NCBI GenBank assembly: GCA_027943335.1
Contig: BSBK01000522.1
Coordinates: forward strand, 742,001-806,000
Origin: Chamaecyparis obtusa
Lineage: Eukaryota; Streptophyta; Pinopsida; Cupressales; Cupressaceae
Direction of reading: 5' to 3'
DNA length: 64,000 nucleotides
Part shown: piece after piece, positions 44,760 to 56,150 of the stretch
Layout of the letters: every line of letters begins with the position of its first letter
Numbering within the stretch: the stretch's first letter is position 1
The notes under the pieces: generated by a model
The model's input: the letters and a program-made list of their open reading frames with translations, nothing else
What the model was told of the DNA's origin: nothing
Databases searched by the model: none
Made by a program: the position numbers and the translations under genes

Positions 44760-46916
44760 GTATTTCTCTATATTCATGGGCATTCTTTTCCTTGTTATCC
44801 TTGAGACATTGGATTCATGTTGTATCATGGTTGATCGGTTGATGTTATTTGTTTGTTGATACTTTGATACGTGATTGGACATTGATCTCTAGATATTGCT
44901 TTCTTGATGATCATGTTATAGACTTTGATTTCTTGCTCATTTATGATGATGGTACCATGGATTCTGATACTTTGATTGATTTGACTATATATGATGTCAT
45001 CATGTGTTGGATTTCTTTCTAGATGTTTCGTATGATATGAAGCTATATGATTCTATATGATTTTGTTTTAATTTTGCATAATGTAATTTTCTCATGTATG
45101 TATATGTTCCAATGATGGTGAAATGGTTGTCTTATATATGACATAGAATAGATAAATGCTATGTATACTGTTTATTTACTTTATGTTTATTGATGGATAT
45201 TAGATGGATAATGAATCTATTTATTTTGATATGTAGATGTGATGCAATGATGGTCTTTCAATGATATATGTATGAATGGTACTATTATGAATGAGATGTT
45301 TGTAATGAATGATTTTAATGAATGTAATGATTTTTCCTAAATGCCATGTTATGGATGCAGTTTGATGTTGCTAATGACCTTTCTCATGCGTGAACTTTAA
45401 TGATAATGATGAACTTAATAAATTATGATCCTAATAATTCAAATGTTGGACACTTCTAAATTAATGCAAGACTTAAATGATAATGATTTAATTAATGCAA
45501 GTAACCTAATGCAATGCACTTTGTTTTTTATTTCCAACACACTCGATCCTATATAGTTGGTTTTTGATGATCTTTTAATTGTTTGATTTGCATACACCCC
45601 CTTTTTGATTTAATTTCCCCTCTTGCAAATTAAACTAAGGAAAACAATATATACAATGCACTTAATCTAAAATGAATGCAGCTAACTATCATTATTCAAA
45701 ATTTGGAGCTTTTAATCATCATTGAGTGCTTTTGGAATCCCATTTTAGTACAACCATCACTAGTTTAACTATGATGATATGAATAATTTTTACCTCTTTG
45801 TTTGCTTTCCCATCGGTCTCTTCGATACGACTATCACTGATTGAAGCCAATCATGAGAGTGTGAATACTAATTTTGTCAGATTCTATGTTGCAAGTGGAT
45901 TTTGGTATTATGATATTGAAGATCAGAATAGCCAAGGTATATGTTTGCGTAAACAAGCAGAAATCTCAGTTTTATCATATATACCAGTCATCGATGATTC
46001 TTTGATGATCACCTCCTTAGACAAATAATACATGATTTGAAACTTTGATTTTAAGATAGTCATTCAGAAATCAAGAAAATATCATCCTTTCATCATAGCT
46101 TGTCTAGTCTAAAACTTTCATCGACTTGCTAGAAAGACATGATTTCATCAATTGAGTCAACAATTAGAAAATTTTGCCATGTTTTTCAAATCCATAGTTC
46201 AAGTGTAGTTCCATCCATTTCATACTTTTAATCCTGATAAAGATAAGGTCATTTAAGTTCTTGGATCAATTTTTAGGCTCAAGTTGGATTGGGATGTAGA
46301 TTTGATTAAGTGTTCCTCTTTCGAGTGTGATGAATTGATTCTCTGATTGAATAAAGCTTGCTTTGATGAATCCTTTCTCCTTTGGAATAGATTGCCCCCC
46401 AGTTTGATATTGATTTCATTTGTGGGACTTAGGACAATTTTCAATTAGGTTACCAAAATCTTTGAGGTATTTGCAAATGCAACTGTGGGGTTTTATTATG
46501 CAATATGTACAAATGCTGGTGAATGTAATAATTACAAGGTGACATTCTAGGTATGTGACTAACTTGGACTTTCAATGGTGCCTGTTTACCAAGTTTCCAC
46601 CGATTGAATGGATCTAACTCTTTTTTCTATTTTTAAAGCTTTTCTCTTTTTTTGCTACCAAGGTGCCTATTTGCTAGGTTTTCACCAAGGCACTTTTTCC
46701 TTTTTTTTTATTTTTTTGTATTTTTCTCTTTTTCAATTTTTCTTTTCTTTTCTCAAGATCATATATGAATGTTTTTTCTTTCTTCATGCTCAATTTTTCA
46801 CTATTTTTTATCTTTTCTGCTTTTCAAATGTTTTGGTATTTTTCAGGATCTCTTTTCACTATGTACAATAAATATGATGCACCTCATCTGATACTCTTTA
46901 TACTCTTTTGTCTTCC
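44760..46916. other. Spacer between convergent PMD and pol genes of element B
   Basis: About 2.1 kb separates the end of the PMD frame (plus) from the end of integrase (minus). It contains AT-rich and poly-T stretches (46620-46810) and no supported gene. It would hold the 3' untranslated ends of two converging transcripts. Confidence 0.55.
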
Positions 46917-48166
46917 TCATGTGTAGAACTTCTTGAGATTTATGCTATTGATTGGCTCTTGCAGTTCTTCACCATCACAGTCTGCTAGCTTGTATGTACC
47001 GGTCCCAAAATCTTCAGCAATGAGAAATGGTCCTAACTAGTTTGCTTCCCATTTTCCCTTCTTTTCTCTCTCTGCTTGGTTCTTAGGATTTTCTCTCAAA
47101 ACTAAATCCCCTATTTGAAATTTCCTTGGCTTGATGTGTTTATTGTAAGATCTTGACATCCTATTTTGGTAAACCTTCAAGTGATCAAAGGCTTGCTTTT
47201 GTTTTTCATCTAAAAGTTCTAGTTCTTGTAGCCTTGCAACCCTATAGTCTTCTTCATTAATCAACCCATGCATATATATTCTCAAAGATGGAAGTTCTAC
47301 CTCTAAAGGCAATACTACTTCTATGCCAAAGACTAAGGAGAAAGGTGTAGCTCATGTTGGCATTCTGATACTAGTTCTATAAGCCCACGAGGTTTGGTTT
47401 ATCTTGATGTGCCAATCCCTTCCTGAATTATCCATTGTTCTCTTCAAAATTTTCAAGATATTTTTGTTTGTTGCTTCGGCTTGTCCATTACCTTGAGGGT
47501 AATAGATTGAAGAGGAATGATCAATCATGTGAAACTTAGTGCATAATTCCATTAAGTCTTTGTTCTTGAAATGCCTTGCATTATCTGTTATGATGGCATG
47601 CGGTATGCCATATCTACAAATTATGTGATTAAGGATAAACAAAGAAATTTGTTTTCCTGTTGTAGTTAATAGGGGTATAGCTTCCACCCACTTAGTAAAA
47701 TATTCAGTTGTTGTGATGATAAATTTATGACCATTCGAAGATGGTGGATAAATCATCCCTATTAGGTCTAGCCCCCACTAATAAAATGGCCATGGTGTTG
47801 TCATAGGATGAGGTTCTTGTGCGGGTGCATGTATCAAATTCTTGTGGAATTGACATTTCTTACAAGTTTTTGCAAAGTCACATGAATCTTTTTCCATGGT
47901 AGGCCAAAAATATCCTATCCTTAGAAGTTTCTTGGCTAGGGATAATTTGTTTGAGTGTGATCCACAAATTCCTTCGTGGATTTCTCATAAGGCTAAATTT
48001 GATTCATCCTCTTCTAAACACTTAAGGAGCATTCCGTCAAGACATTTTCGATACAATGTTTCGAAAACTATAGTATATTTGGCAGCTTGTCGAATGAAGC
48101 TTTTCTTTTGGTTTCTAGTTTGGTTTAAGGGAAGGATTTGATCCTTTAAGTATAAATTGGGCCATA
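46917..48166 (-). pseudogene. Integrase of element B
   Basis: The zinc module is readable (EIHEGICGSHSNKLSLAKKL; CKKCQFHKN), then the core with WGLDLIGMIYPPSSNGHKFI (first Asp), IITDNARHFKNKDLMELCTK (second Asp) and YYPQGNGQAEATNKNILKIL (catalytic Glu kept). The C-terminus reads FQIGDLVLRENPKNQ, then GPFLIAEDFGTGTYKLADCD, and ends at TGA 46917-46919. Breaks: a TAG before WGLDLIG (near 47777), a stop near 47349, a stop near 47034, and a register change between 48167 and 47990. Catalytic residues are intact, unlike in the outer element. Confidence 0.9.
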
Positions 48167-49294
48167 CTAGGGTGATTCATTTGTAGTTAGCAAGAAAACG
48201 GTGTGAGAGTGGGTTGGGTCATATGCGGGTTGAATTACTTCTTCTACCAAGAACTTGTATCTAGCATTCTGATCAGGTGTCTGCAAAAGTGAAGCTAAGG
48301 TTGCCATGGTGTCTGCTGCTTTGTTCTTTTCTCTTGGCACTTGCTCAAATGTAATGAGTATGAAATACTTCTTGAGATTGTCCACCATGGTTTTGTAGGG
48401 TACCAATTTGTCATCCTTTGTTTGATATTCTTCATTAACTTGATTTATGACCAATTGTGAATCTCCATAAACTTTTAATTCTGTCACTTTCCACTCTAAT
48501 GCTAGCTTCATTCCAATAACCAATGCTTCATATTCTGCTATATTGTTTGTGCATTGAAATAACAATTTGTAGGATTTTGGGATAGTAGAGCCTTGAGGAG
48601 TGATGAGAAGTATGCCCGCTCCTGATCCATGATGGGTGTAGGAACCATCAAAATAAAGTTGCCATGTTTTTGCCTCAACATTCACAATCTTTGAATCTAG
48701 GAATTCAATTTGTATAGGATGATCATCATGAAGTGGTGCTTCTGCTAATTGGTCCATAATGACTTTTCCTTTGATTGATTTTCTATCAACATATTCTATG
48801 TCGAATTCACTTAGTATCATCACCCACTTTGCTAGTATTCCATTCAATGTTGTTTTGCTTAGTAGATACTTCAAAGGGTCGATCTTAGCAATGAGCCTTA
48901 TCTTGTGGGCTAGCATATAATGGTGTAATTTTTGTGAAGCAAAAACTACAGCCAAGCATGCCCTTTCCATAAATGTATAGTTTAGCTCATATTTGACTAA
49001 GGTTCTACTAATGTAGTAAATTACCTTCTCTTTTCCTATTTCATCCTCTTGTGCTAAAAGTGCCCCCAATGAATTTTTCATTGCTAAAATGTATAAGATC
49101 AAGGGCTTGCCTCTGATAGGTGGCATTAAGATTGGTGGGTTCATAAGATATGTCTTTAATAGATTAAAGGCTTCTTCACACTTGTCATCCCACTTAAAGA
49201 TTGCATCCTTATGCAAGAGTTGGGTGAAATTATGGCATTTTTCCACTAATTGGGAGATAAATCTCCTAATGGATTGGATCCTTGTAAAGATCAC
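48167..49294 (-). pseudogene. Gypsy RNase H and archaeal-type RNase H of element B
   Basis: A 375-codon open frame begins within the RT-RNase H tether (RIQSIRRFISQLVEKCHNFT). The first RNase H (residues about 30-180) has lost its first acidic residue (LILYILAMKNSLGALLAQED), as is usual in this group. The second (about 210-335) looks complete: YFDGSYTHHGSGAGILL (Asp216), CTNNIAEYEALVIGM (Glu254), VYGDSQLVINQV (Asp278), EKNKAADTMATLAS (Asp328). It lies after RT, the usual Tat arrangement. The frame is joined to RT by a register change near 49290. Confidence 0.9.
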
Positions 49295-50180
49295 ATCTGA
49301 CTAATGTTCTTGGGTGCTTCCATTTCCATTATAGCCTTTACTTTAGCGGGATCCACCTCTATCCCTTTGGCAGATACAATATAGCCTAAGAGTTTGTCAG
49401 ATTGAACTCCGAATGCACATTTCTTTGGGTTAAGTCTTACTTTGAATTCCTCTAGCCTTTCAAAAAAATTTGCTAAGATTGGTAGGTGTTATTTCCTTGA
49501 ATGTGATTTGGCTAGTATGTCATCCACATAATCCTCCATGAACTTATGCATCATATCATGAAATATTGTGGTCATTGCTCTTTGATAGGTCGCTCCTGCA
49601 TTCTTTAACCCAAATCACATAATATTCCAGCAAAATGTACCCCATGCACATGTAAAAGTAGTCTTATCTTGGTCTTCTGGTGTTATCTTTATCTGATTAT
49701 TCCCACTAAATCCATCCATGAGTGAGAACATAGAGTGCCCCATCATTAAATCTACAATGGCAGCAATACTCGGAAGTGGAAAATCGTCCTTAGGACATGC
49801 CAAGTTTAAGTCTCTAAAGTCTGTGCAGATTCTGATGGATTTGTCTACTTTTGATACTGGCACTATATTTGAGATCCATTGTGCATAATCAATGGCCCTT
49901 ATAAATCTCAACTTCAATAGTTTTTCTAACTCCACTTTGACAAGTAGGGCTATATGAGGATGCATTTTCCTTAGTTTTTTCTTAACGGGTTTTGCTCCTT
50001 TCTTAATATTTAGATGATGCATTATCAAATTTGAGTCTAAACCCAGCATATCATCATAAGACCATGTGAAGTTAACTTGATTTTCCTTAAAGAACTTTAT
50101 GAATTCTATTCTTTCTTCGCTAGATAGAGATGTTGCTAAGTGAATGATCTTTGGCTCTGTTTCTGATCCAATGTTTATCT
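49295..50180 (-). pseudogene. Reverse transcriptase of element B
   Basis: RT blocks on the minus strand: DYAQWISNIVPVSKVDKSIR, ICTDFRDLNLACPKDDFPLP, FSLMDGFSGNNQIKITPEDQ, TFTCAWGTFCWNIM, then a stop near 49612, FGLKNAGATYQRAMTTIF and the catalytic YVDD box (49519-49530) within FMEDYVDDILAKS, followed by LLGYIVSAKGIEVDPAKVKA. The order and spacing are those of Ty3/gypsy Tat RT. Stops and the shift into the RNase H register near 49290 break it. Upstream, FIKFFKENQVNFTWSYDDML is the conserved pre-RT segment. Confidence 0.91.
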
Positions 50181-50949
50181 TTTATGTTGGCTCAATTAAG
50201 ATTGGAGATCTTTCTTCATAGTGTTCTGGTAGAACATCCAAACTCCCTTCCATAGGTGCCTTAGTTGGGTTTTCACCTTTGGAAACATCCTTTATTTCTT
50301 TTTTTCTTTCTTGATCTAATGTTGCCACAAAGTGGTTTTCAACACTTGATTCTTTTCCTTTTCTATTTTTTTTTATTTTTTCATTTTTTCTCGGATTAGA
50401 AGTTTGGATGCTCCCTTTGATCATTTCTTCCTGATATTCTCTGATAGAACAAGGTTCAACCACGTTGAGGTATTGGGACACCATGTTCTCATTTAAGAAA
50501 ATTGGCAAGGTAGTTGGTTCAATGGCATTCCATTCAATTAGGTCTGGACGAATGAGAATTAATGGGTCAACACTTGGGTTTGTCTCGATTGGGTTTAAGG
50601 TGTAGATCTCATTATTGGAGGGTTCATACATTGTATCTTGAAAATCTCAAACATGGGCTTCCTCTAAATTTTCTAAAGAAGAAGGATCAAAGTCCCCCTC
50701 ACTAGAGTCCTCTCGGGTTTCTATGGGATAGAACTCATGTGGATTAAACCTAGCATTTGATTCTTCCATAGTAGGTCTCCATGAAGGAATGTATGGTTTG
50801 CCTACCCACTAATTAATTTCTATCTCTATACTTGGTACATCATTTAGAATCACTTGGTTAGAACTAGATGCTTGATTTGAAGTCGATTCTTTCATTGGTC
50901 TTTTATTTTTGCTAGAAGCATAGGTATGAATAACATCAATACCCTTGTC
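50181..50949 (-). pseudogene. Protease-RT linker of element B
   Basis: An open frame (50182-50631, MYEPSNNEIYTLNPIETNPS) of charged, low-complexity character has no enzyme domain. It is in the register of the G-patch segment and the RT, so it belongs to the polyprotein. The rest, to 50949, shows stops. Confidence 0.6.
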
Positions 50950-51681
50950 TTAGCATGACTCATCTGATAGGGTTTCCCATTCCCATTCATTAGAATCCCC
51001 ATCACTATGAGACTCTAATTGTAATATTTGGCTATAAAGTTGGGGATGATGTTTTTGAGTATATCCTTCTTCAAGATACCCTATTCCTACTTTCTCCTTA
51101 GAATCTTGCCATGTACTTTCTAAGGGTTCAATGATCCCTTCATTCTTTGTACCTAGAGGTCCTTGACCTTTGTATCCCATCTTTTTCATGATTCCAAACC
51201 CTTTCCCATATTGATGTGTGGGAATGGTTATATTTTGGATATGTTTAACATGGGCACTTGATTCTTCATCCTCACTTGATTCTTCATCCTTGTACAACCA
51301 GTTCAAAATGTCATTGTCCTCTTCATCCATGGTGGATGATGTACTTTCCCTCACAAAGTTATCATTATATCTATGAGGTAGATTTGAGGGTTTCCCAAAG
51401 GACTTGGGTGATAAAGGTAGATCCATCATAGATAAGGAGTATTCGCCTACTCCCTTTTGTTTAATCTTACATTGCTTATCAAAAAATTTCATCATTTGGT
51501 CCATCTTTTGATAATGGGCCTCTTTGGTGAATACTTGAGTAGCTTGTATATGATCTTCTTTTATTTCTTCAATAATGTTATCCTCATTAACCCTCTCTTT
51601 TCCTTTAGTCGAGGTAGTTGGGTTAATGAGTTTTGGTGTGTCTTTAATAATAACTTCTTCCATCTTTACCTTTCCCTTCAA
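50950..51681 (-). pseudogene. G-patch-containing segment of element B polyprotein
   Basis: A 243-codon open frame follows the protease. It is acidic (EEDNDILNWLYKDEESSEDE) and at residues about 158-188 (51118-51210) reads YGKGFGIMKKMGYKGQGPLG followed by TKNEGIIEPLEST. This matches the G-patch consensus (GxGxxxLxKMGYxxGxGLGxxxxGIxxPI). G-patches bind nucleic acid and helicases, and one also follows the protease in betaretroviruses. The position after protease suggests a role in RNA handling during reverse transcription, which is inference. Confidence 0.78.
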
Positions 51682-51713
51682 CCAAGAAGTGTTCTTATAA
51701 TTTTGACCTTTCT

Positions 51714-52445
51714 CTACTGCTTAGGTATGGACCCTTCAGCATTGTGTGGAACCAATGAGTCATTGATAGGCTTGACATTATTACAATATTGGAATGGATT
51801 TAGATCTCCACTTACCATTATCTCTTGACCTAGATATGGGAATTTTAAGCATTGATGATAAGTTGAAGGAACGGCTTGCATTTTGTGGATCCATGTCCTT
51901 CCTAAAAAAATATTGTAAGTCAAATTTAAGTCTAACACTTGGCATATGGTCTCTTTTTGCATGGGACCAACTCTTATGGGTAAGACTATAACTCCTCTTG
52001 ATGCTCTTTCTTCATCATCGTAGGCTTTTATGGTTATTTTCTTCTTTGGGTCAATAGCCTCCTCAGAAAATCCTAGGGCTTTTACCAAGATAAGGGTACA
52101 AATATTTAGGCCAGCACCTCCATCTATAAGGACTCTTTTCACCCTACGCTTGTGGATCAACACTTCTATGTGTAAGGGCAGATTTTGGGGATGATTAAGA
52201 GACATGTCATCATGTTCGTAAAATGATAGGCAATGAGGTGCGATTAGGTGCCCTACCATATTTTGGAATTTGTCTACCTCCAAATTTAGAGGCACATTTG
52301 TTTCCAACAAGGCTTTTTCCAAGATATCCTTATGAATTGGTGATAATTTGAGCAGCTCAAGAATAGAGATTTGAGCAGGAGTTCTTTTTAATTTCTCAAC
52401 CAAGTTGTATTGCTTTGATGATGATGTTGAAACTTGGTTTGACAA
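51714..52445 (-). pseudogene. Aspartic protease of element B
   Basis: The 243-codon frame begins with ISILELLKLSPIHKDILEKA, the pre-protease helix typical of Tat polyproteins (ISIxELLxxSPxHRxxL). The active site RRVKRVLIDGGAGLNICTLI has the catalytic Asp at 52122-52124. Downstream are AYDDEERASRGVIVLPIRVG and YNIFLGRTWIHKMQAVPSTY (LLGRxWIHxxxAVPST), and then LKFPYLGQEIMV. The domain appears complete. Register matches the gag C-terminus; it ends at a stop at 51714-51716. Confidence 0.92.
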
Positions 52446-52481
52446 TATAATTTTTGGAGCATTGGTAGGTAGGACAATTTT

Positions 52482-53251
52482 TTATGATTTCCCCCTAGTG
52501 ACAACATTTGATGATACTTCTCTTGATTTATCTTTTATTATTATAACATTTACAGTTTGATCCTCCTCTCTTAGAGTATTTATTGTGTTATCATAAGTAT
52601 TAGCAAAGTTCACTTTCTCATTACCCTTCTTTTGATTTTGATTAGATGACTCACCCTTTTCATGATTCAAAAAGGGATTCTTGTACGCCATGTGATCCTC
52701 ATTTTTTTGAGGCCCTTCAATTTTGATGGTGTTATTATCAATTAGATCTTGCACTAAGTGCTTCAATCTCATGCATTCGTTGGTTGGATGACCTCTTTTT
52801 CGATGGTATTCACAATGATGGGATGCATTCCACCAATAAGGTTTGACTTCGGGTTCATAACTTGATATGTCATGTAATGTGATAACCTAATTGGCCAACA
52901 AGGTTCTTAGTGCATTCTCCAAACGTTCACCTAAGTAGGTGAATTTCATTTTGTTATAATTGGAGTTTGATTTTGACTTATCCCAAGTCTTATTGTTGGA
53001 AGTGTTGGGATTGTTGTTGGAATTATTGGAATTAAATGGAGCTTTACTTGATTTATTAACATTATTTGAAGAATTAGCTCCATATGGTAGTATAAAGGGG
53101 TAGACTTTAAGTTGTGTGCTTCCACAACTCCATAATTTACAAGGTTTTTATTGTTATTCTTCGTCCATGATTTGGATTTATCATTATTATTATTGTTGGA
53201 CCCTTGATTATTGAAATACTTAGGCACGTAATTATTATTGTTGTTGTTATT

Positions 53252-53288
<37 letters not shown>

Positions 53289-54376
53289 TTGTTGTTGGAT
53301 TTGTTATCCTTAAATAATTTAACTTCACCTCTTTTGACCAAGACATCTTCAATCTTTATCCCATTTTCGATGAGTTTCTCAAATGTTGGGGGACATTGAA
53401 GTTGTAATCTATAATTCATTTCCAAGGTCAAATTGTTGGTGAAGATTTCCATCTTCTCTTTCTCTAGGATACTTCATGGATACCTTGCAAAAATGGTCCT
53501 CCACCTTTGTAAGAATCCTAAAAAGGACTCTCCATCTTTTTGTTTGGTACCGCATAACTTGAGCATAGTAATTTCATGCTCAATGTTATAAGAGTAATGG
53601 GTTATGAATTTGGAGGCTAACTCCTCAAAGGACTTTATTTCAGGGGTTAGTTTTGAAAACCACTCCATTGCGGGTCCTCCTAAGCTTCTAGGAAAGAGTC
53701 TCATTAGATATGTATCATTGTGCATGAACTCTATGCTTAGGGCACAAAACTCCCTTAAATGGTCATGTGGGTTTGTTTTACCCATGTACTTATCGTATTT
53801 AGGAAAGATGGTATTGAAAGGAAAAGATACCATTGCTAAACTTTTGTCGAAAGGAAAAGGACACAAAGCTTCTATGGAAAAGGCCTTAGGTTCGGCTGCC
53901 TTCTTCATGGTATCAATTTGCTCTTGGAAGGCCTTTATTTTCCTAGTCATAACATTCATAGGGTCATCTTGGTGTTGATCTTTCTTAAGTTGGTCAATAT
54001 CAAAATCATAGGGCAGCTTTACCCCCTTTTGTGCTAGGTTTAGGAAGAAGTTTTCCCTATATTTTTCTATTAATTTCTCCATAACCTCTAGGAAATTGTT
54101 GTCTTGGGCAGCTTTCCCAACCCTTTCTTCAAGTGTCTCCTTAGGATTATAGTTGGCATTGTTGATATTGTGATTATGATAGGCTGAATTTCTATCACCC
54201 ATCTCTTCAAGTCTTTGTTCAAATAGGTTTGTGAAAATTTCTGCTTGATTAGGATCTTTGGACACACTTTGGTACTCAACTTCTTGACTTGGGTTTGCAA
54301 AAATAGTGCTATCTCCTGGTAATGATCCCCTATGTGTTTGGGACCACGTGGAAACCAGCATCCAACAAGGGTTCAT
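52482..54376 (-). pseudogene. Gag of element B
   Basis: The start is the ATG at 54374-54376. The core reads FPKYDKYMGKTNPHDHLREF, LMRLFPRSLGGPAMEWFSKL, FEELASKFITHYSYN and LCGTKQKDGESFLGFLQRWR, a well-kept Retrotrans_gag domain. After stops near 53471 comes a poly-Asn run coded by an AAC/AAT microsatellite, and near the C-terminus a CX2HX4-5HX4C zinc element (CEYHRKRGHPTNEC, 52773-52814), the Tat form. A register change lies between about 52946 and 52830. Length (about 620 codons) is normal for Tat gag with this expansion. Confidence 0.9.
53231..53297 (-). repeat. GTT/ATT trinucleotide microsatellite coding poly-Asn
   Basis: About 22 trinucleotides of ATT and GTT (AAC/AAT on the gag strand) give a run of about 19 Asn in gag. 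Frame is preserved. Confidence 0.95.
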
Positions 54377-55650
54377 TTTAGAATGATCCTTGATGTGAGA
54401 ATTGTTGATTTTATATTGAAGAGATTTAAAAATATAAGATGATTTTCAATGGATATCTCTCACTTGTTTATGTATTGCAAACACAACAATCACGCATTCA
54501 CTTGTCTCTTTTTACCCACTTAAACACAAAATGTTTGATTTGAAGAACATTATCATGGGTTTTTCACAACAATGCACTTCAAGCACCTACCTAACACAAG
54601 ATTTGGTTCATAAACATGGCTCTAGAAGGTGGTCTTTCTTTTTTATCAAGGATTTAGTATTGATTCCATTCAAATAGACTTTAATCTCTCATACCCTAAG
54701 TATGTTAAGGGGCTTCCCACACGCACCAAGGTATGATTTTGTGCAATCCGTGAGGACTACTAGAGGAAGGTTGAAAAATTAAAATCAGTTTGTCACACAC
54801 TCCATTAAGGATGCATGTGTTTCATTTTAGAGTGGGTTGGATTCCCACGGCAAAAAGTGAGCGTATCCCACTTTGGGTTGTCCCTCACACCGACCTCGTT
54901 AAAGGTGAGCCCACTATTGCTCTAGCATGTATATGGAAAACAAGAAATGAACTTAGGCTGACAATTTTGGGAGTTTGATTCACTCAAAGAGTGAAGAGCA
55001 TATTCCTATTGTCTTTCTTTGTTCCACACACTTAAACACAAGCTTTTTCTTTCCCAATATCTTGACAAGGAGATTCTTAAAATTGAAGTGTGTAATTCAT
55101 TTCCTATTTTATCTTAAGCTATGTTCAAAGAATGCCGCAATTTGATCAAGTGCAACCTTTAATAGAGAAATACCTTTCCTTTTGTAGCTAGCCTAAGCTA
55201 GGGGCATTTTTGAAAGGTTTTGTCATTTTTTTACCTTACCTTTGCCATAGCTCCCTCCCAATGTGCTTATCCTCCAACAAGTTAGTCAACACCAACAATC
55301 ACAATGAGGGAAAATCAAAGTAAAATGAATGAAGCAACTAATTATGTATTGAACTTTTGAACACCTTAATTGCAAAGTTTTTAAGGAAAAATTGAACTTA
55401 AGGACTAAAAATCCAATTTAAAGATACAAATTTTGATTTGTATGCTTCAATAACAACAAGATATTTCTGATATACCTGGTTGTCTTCTTCTCATGTTGTT
55501 TCAAGAACCACTTTGATATGAGCTATGTTCTCCTTCTTGATCTTTTTGGCTAAAGCTTTGCCCTCCTGATTGAATTTTGTCTCTAGCTTTCTTGCCTTTT
55601 TATGCCCTGTCATCCCACAGAATAAAAGTCATTTTGCCACAGTCAGATTA
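54377..55650 (-). other. Gag leader of element B, proximal part
   Basis: About 1.27 kb between the leader motif field and the gag ATG. No long frame or domain is supported; short upstream ATGs occur. It is the 5' untranslated region of the genomic RNA and would be expected to hold packaging signals. Confidence 0.55.
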
Positions 55651-56060
55651 ATTAATTCATAAAATTCTGCAAAAGCACACCAGAATTAATTGAAAGCGCT
55701 ATTTTATTGCTCAAAAGTGCAACTAATCTGATTGAAAGTGTTATTTGATTCTGTCAGTAAACTGCAAAAGCACACAAATAACTCTTAAAAGTGCTACTAG
55801 AATAAGCAAAGGCATTAAAATTTATGCAAAAGCGCTAAGAAAACTAGTGAAAGTGCCTAGTAGTTAGGATCAAAGCACTCTTTTACGATGCGAAAGCACT
55901 GAAAGATAAGAAGAATGAAGATAGGAATCACAAAGGCAATGCAGATCGACGCAAAGGCACACAACTTTGCTGTAGAAGTGCCGAAATAGTTATTAAAATC
56001 ATTGTTTCCTTTCGCAAAAGCGTTGCTTAATCTGTCAAAAGTGCTACTTCCTGAAAAAGC
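55651..56060 (-). promoter_or_regulatory. Leader repeat field B: GCRCTTTTGC-like motifs in the gag leader
   Basis: About fifteen copies of the motif read on the minus strand. On the plus strand they appear as gcaaaagcac (55669, 55764), gcaaaagcgc (55826), caaaagtgca (55712), gcgaaagcac (55890), gcaaaggcac (55951) and gcaaaagcgt (56014). Spacing is irregular (15-50 bp). Orientation relative to the downstream gene is the same as in the PMD leader at 42215-42580. The field starts about 70 bp inside the PBS. Confidence 0.7.
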
Positions 56061-56130
56061 TGAGGGTTAATGACATGCAAATTTGGAAATAATGAAAAAA
56101 ATTCGTACGATAATAAAGTAGAGCATTCTA

Positions 56131-56147
56131 CCCCACGGTGGGCGCCA
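56131..56147 (-). promoter_or_regulatory. Primer-binding site of element B
   Basis: Minus strand TGGCGCCCACCGTGGGG, three bases after the LTR end. This is a familiar plant gypsy PBS form; the tRNA is not assigned. Confidence 0.87.
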
Positions 56148-56150
56148 TTT

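Noticed and set aside
46608..46871. Phe-rich plus-strand frame resembling a transmembrane protein
   Set aside because: It is a translation of poly-T stretches between two convergent genes of element B.
53231..53297. Possible CRISPR-like short repeat array
   Set aside because: It is a simple trinucleotide microsatellite inside gag with no spacers.
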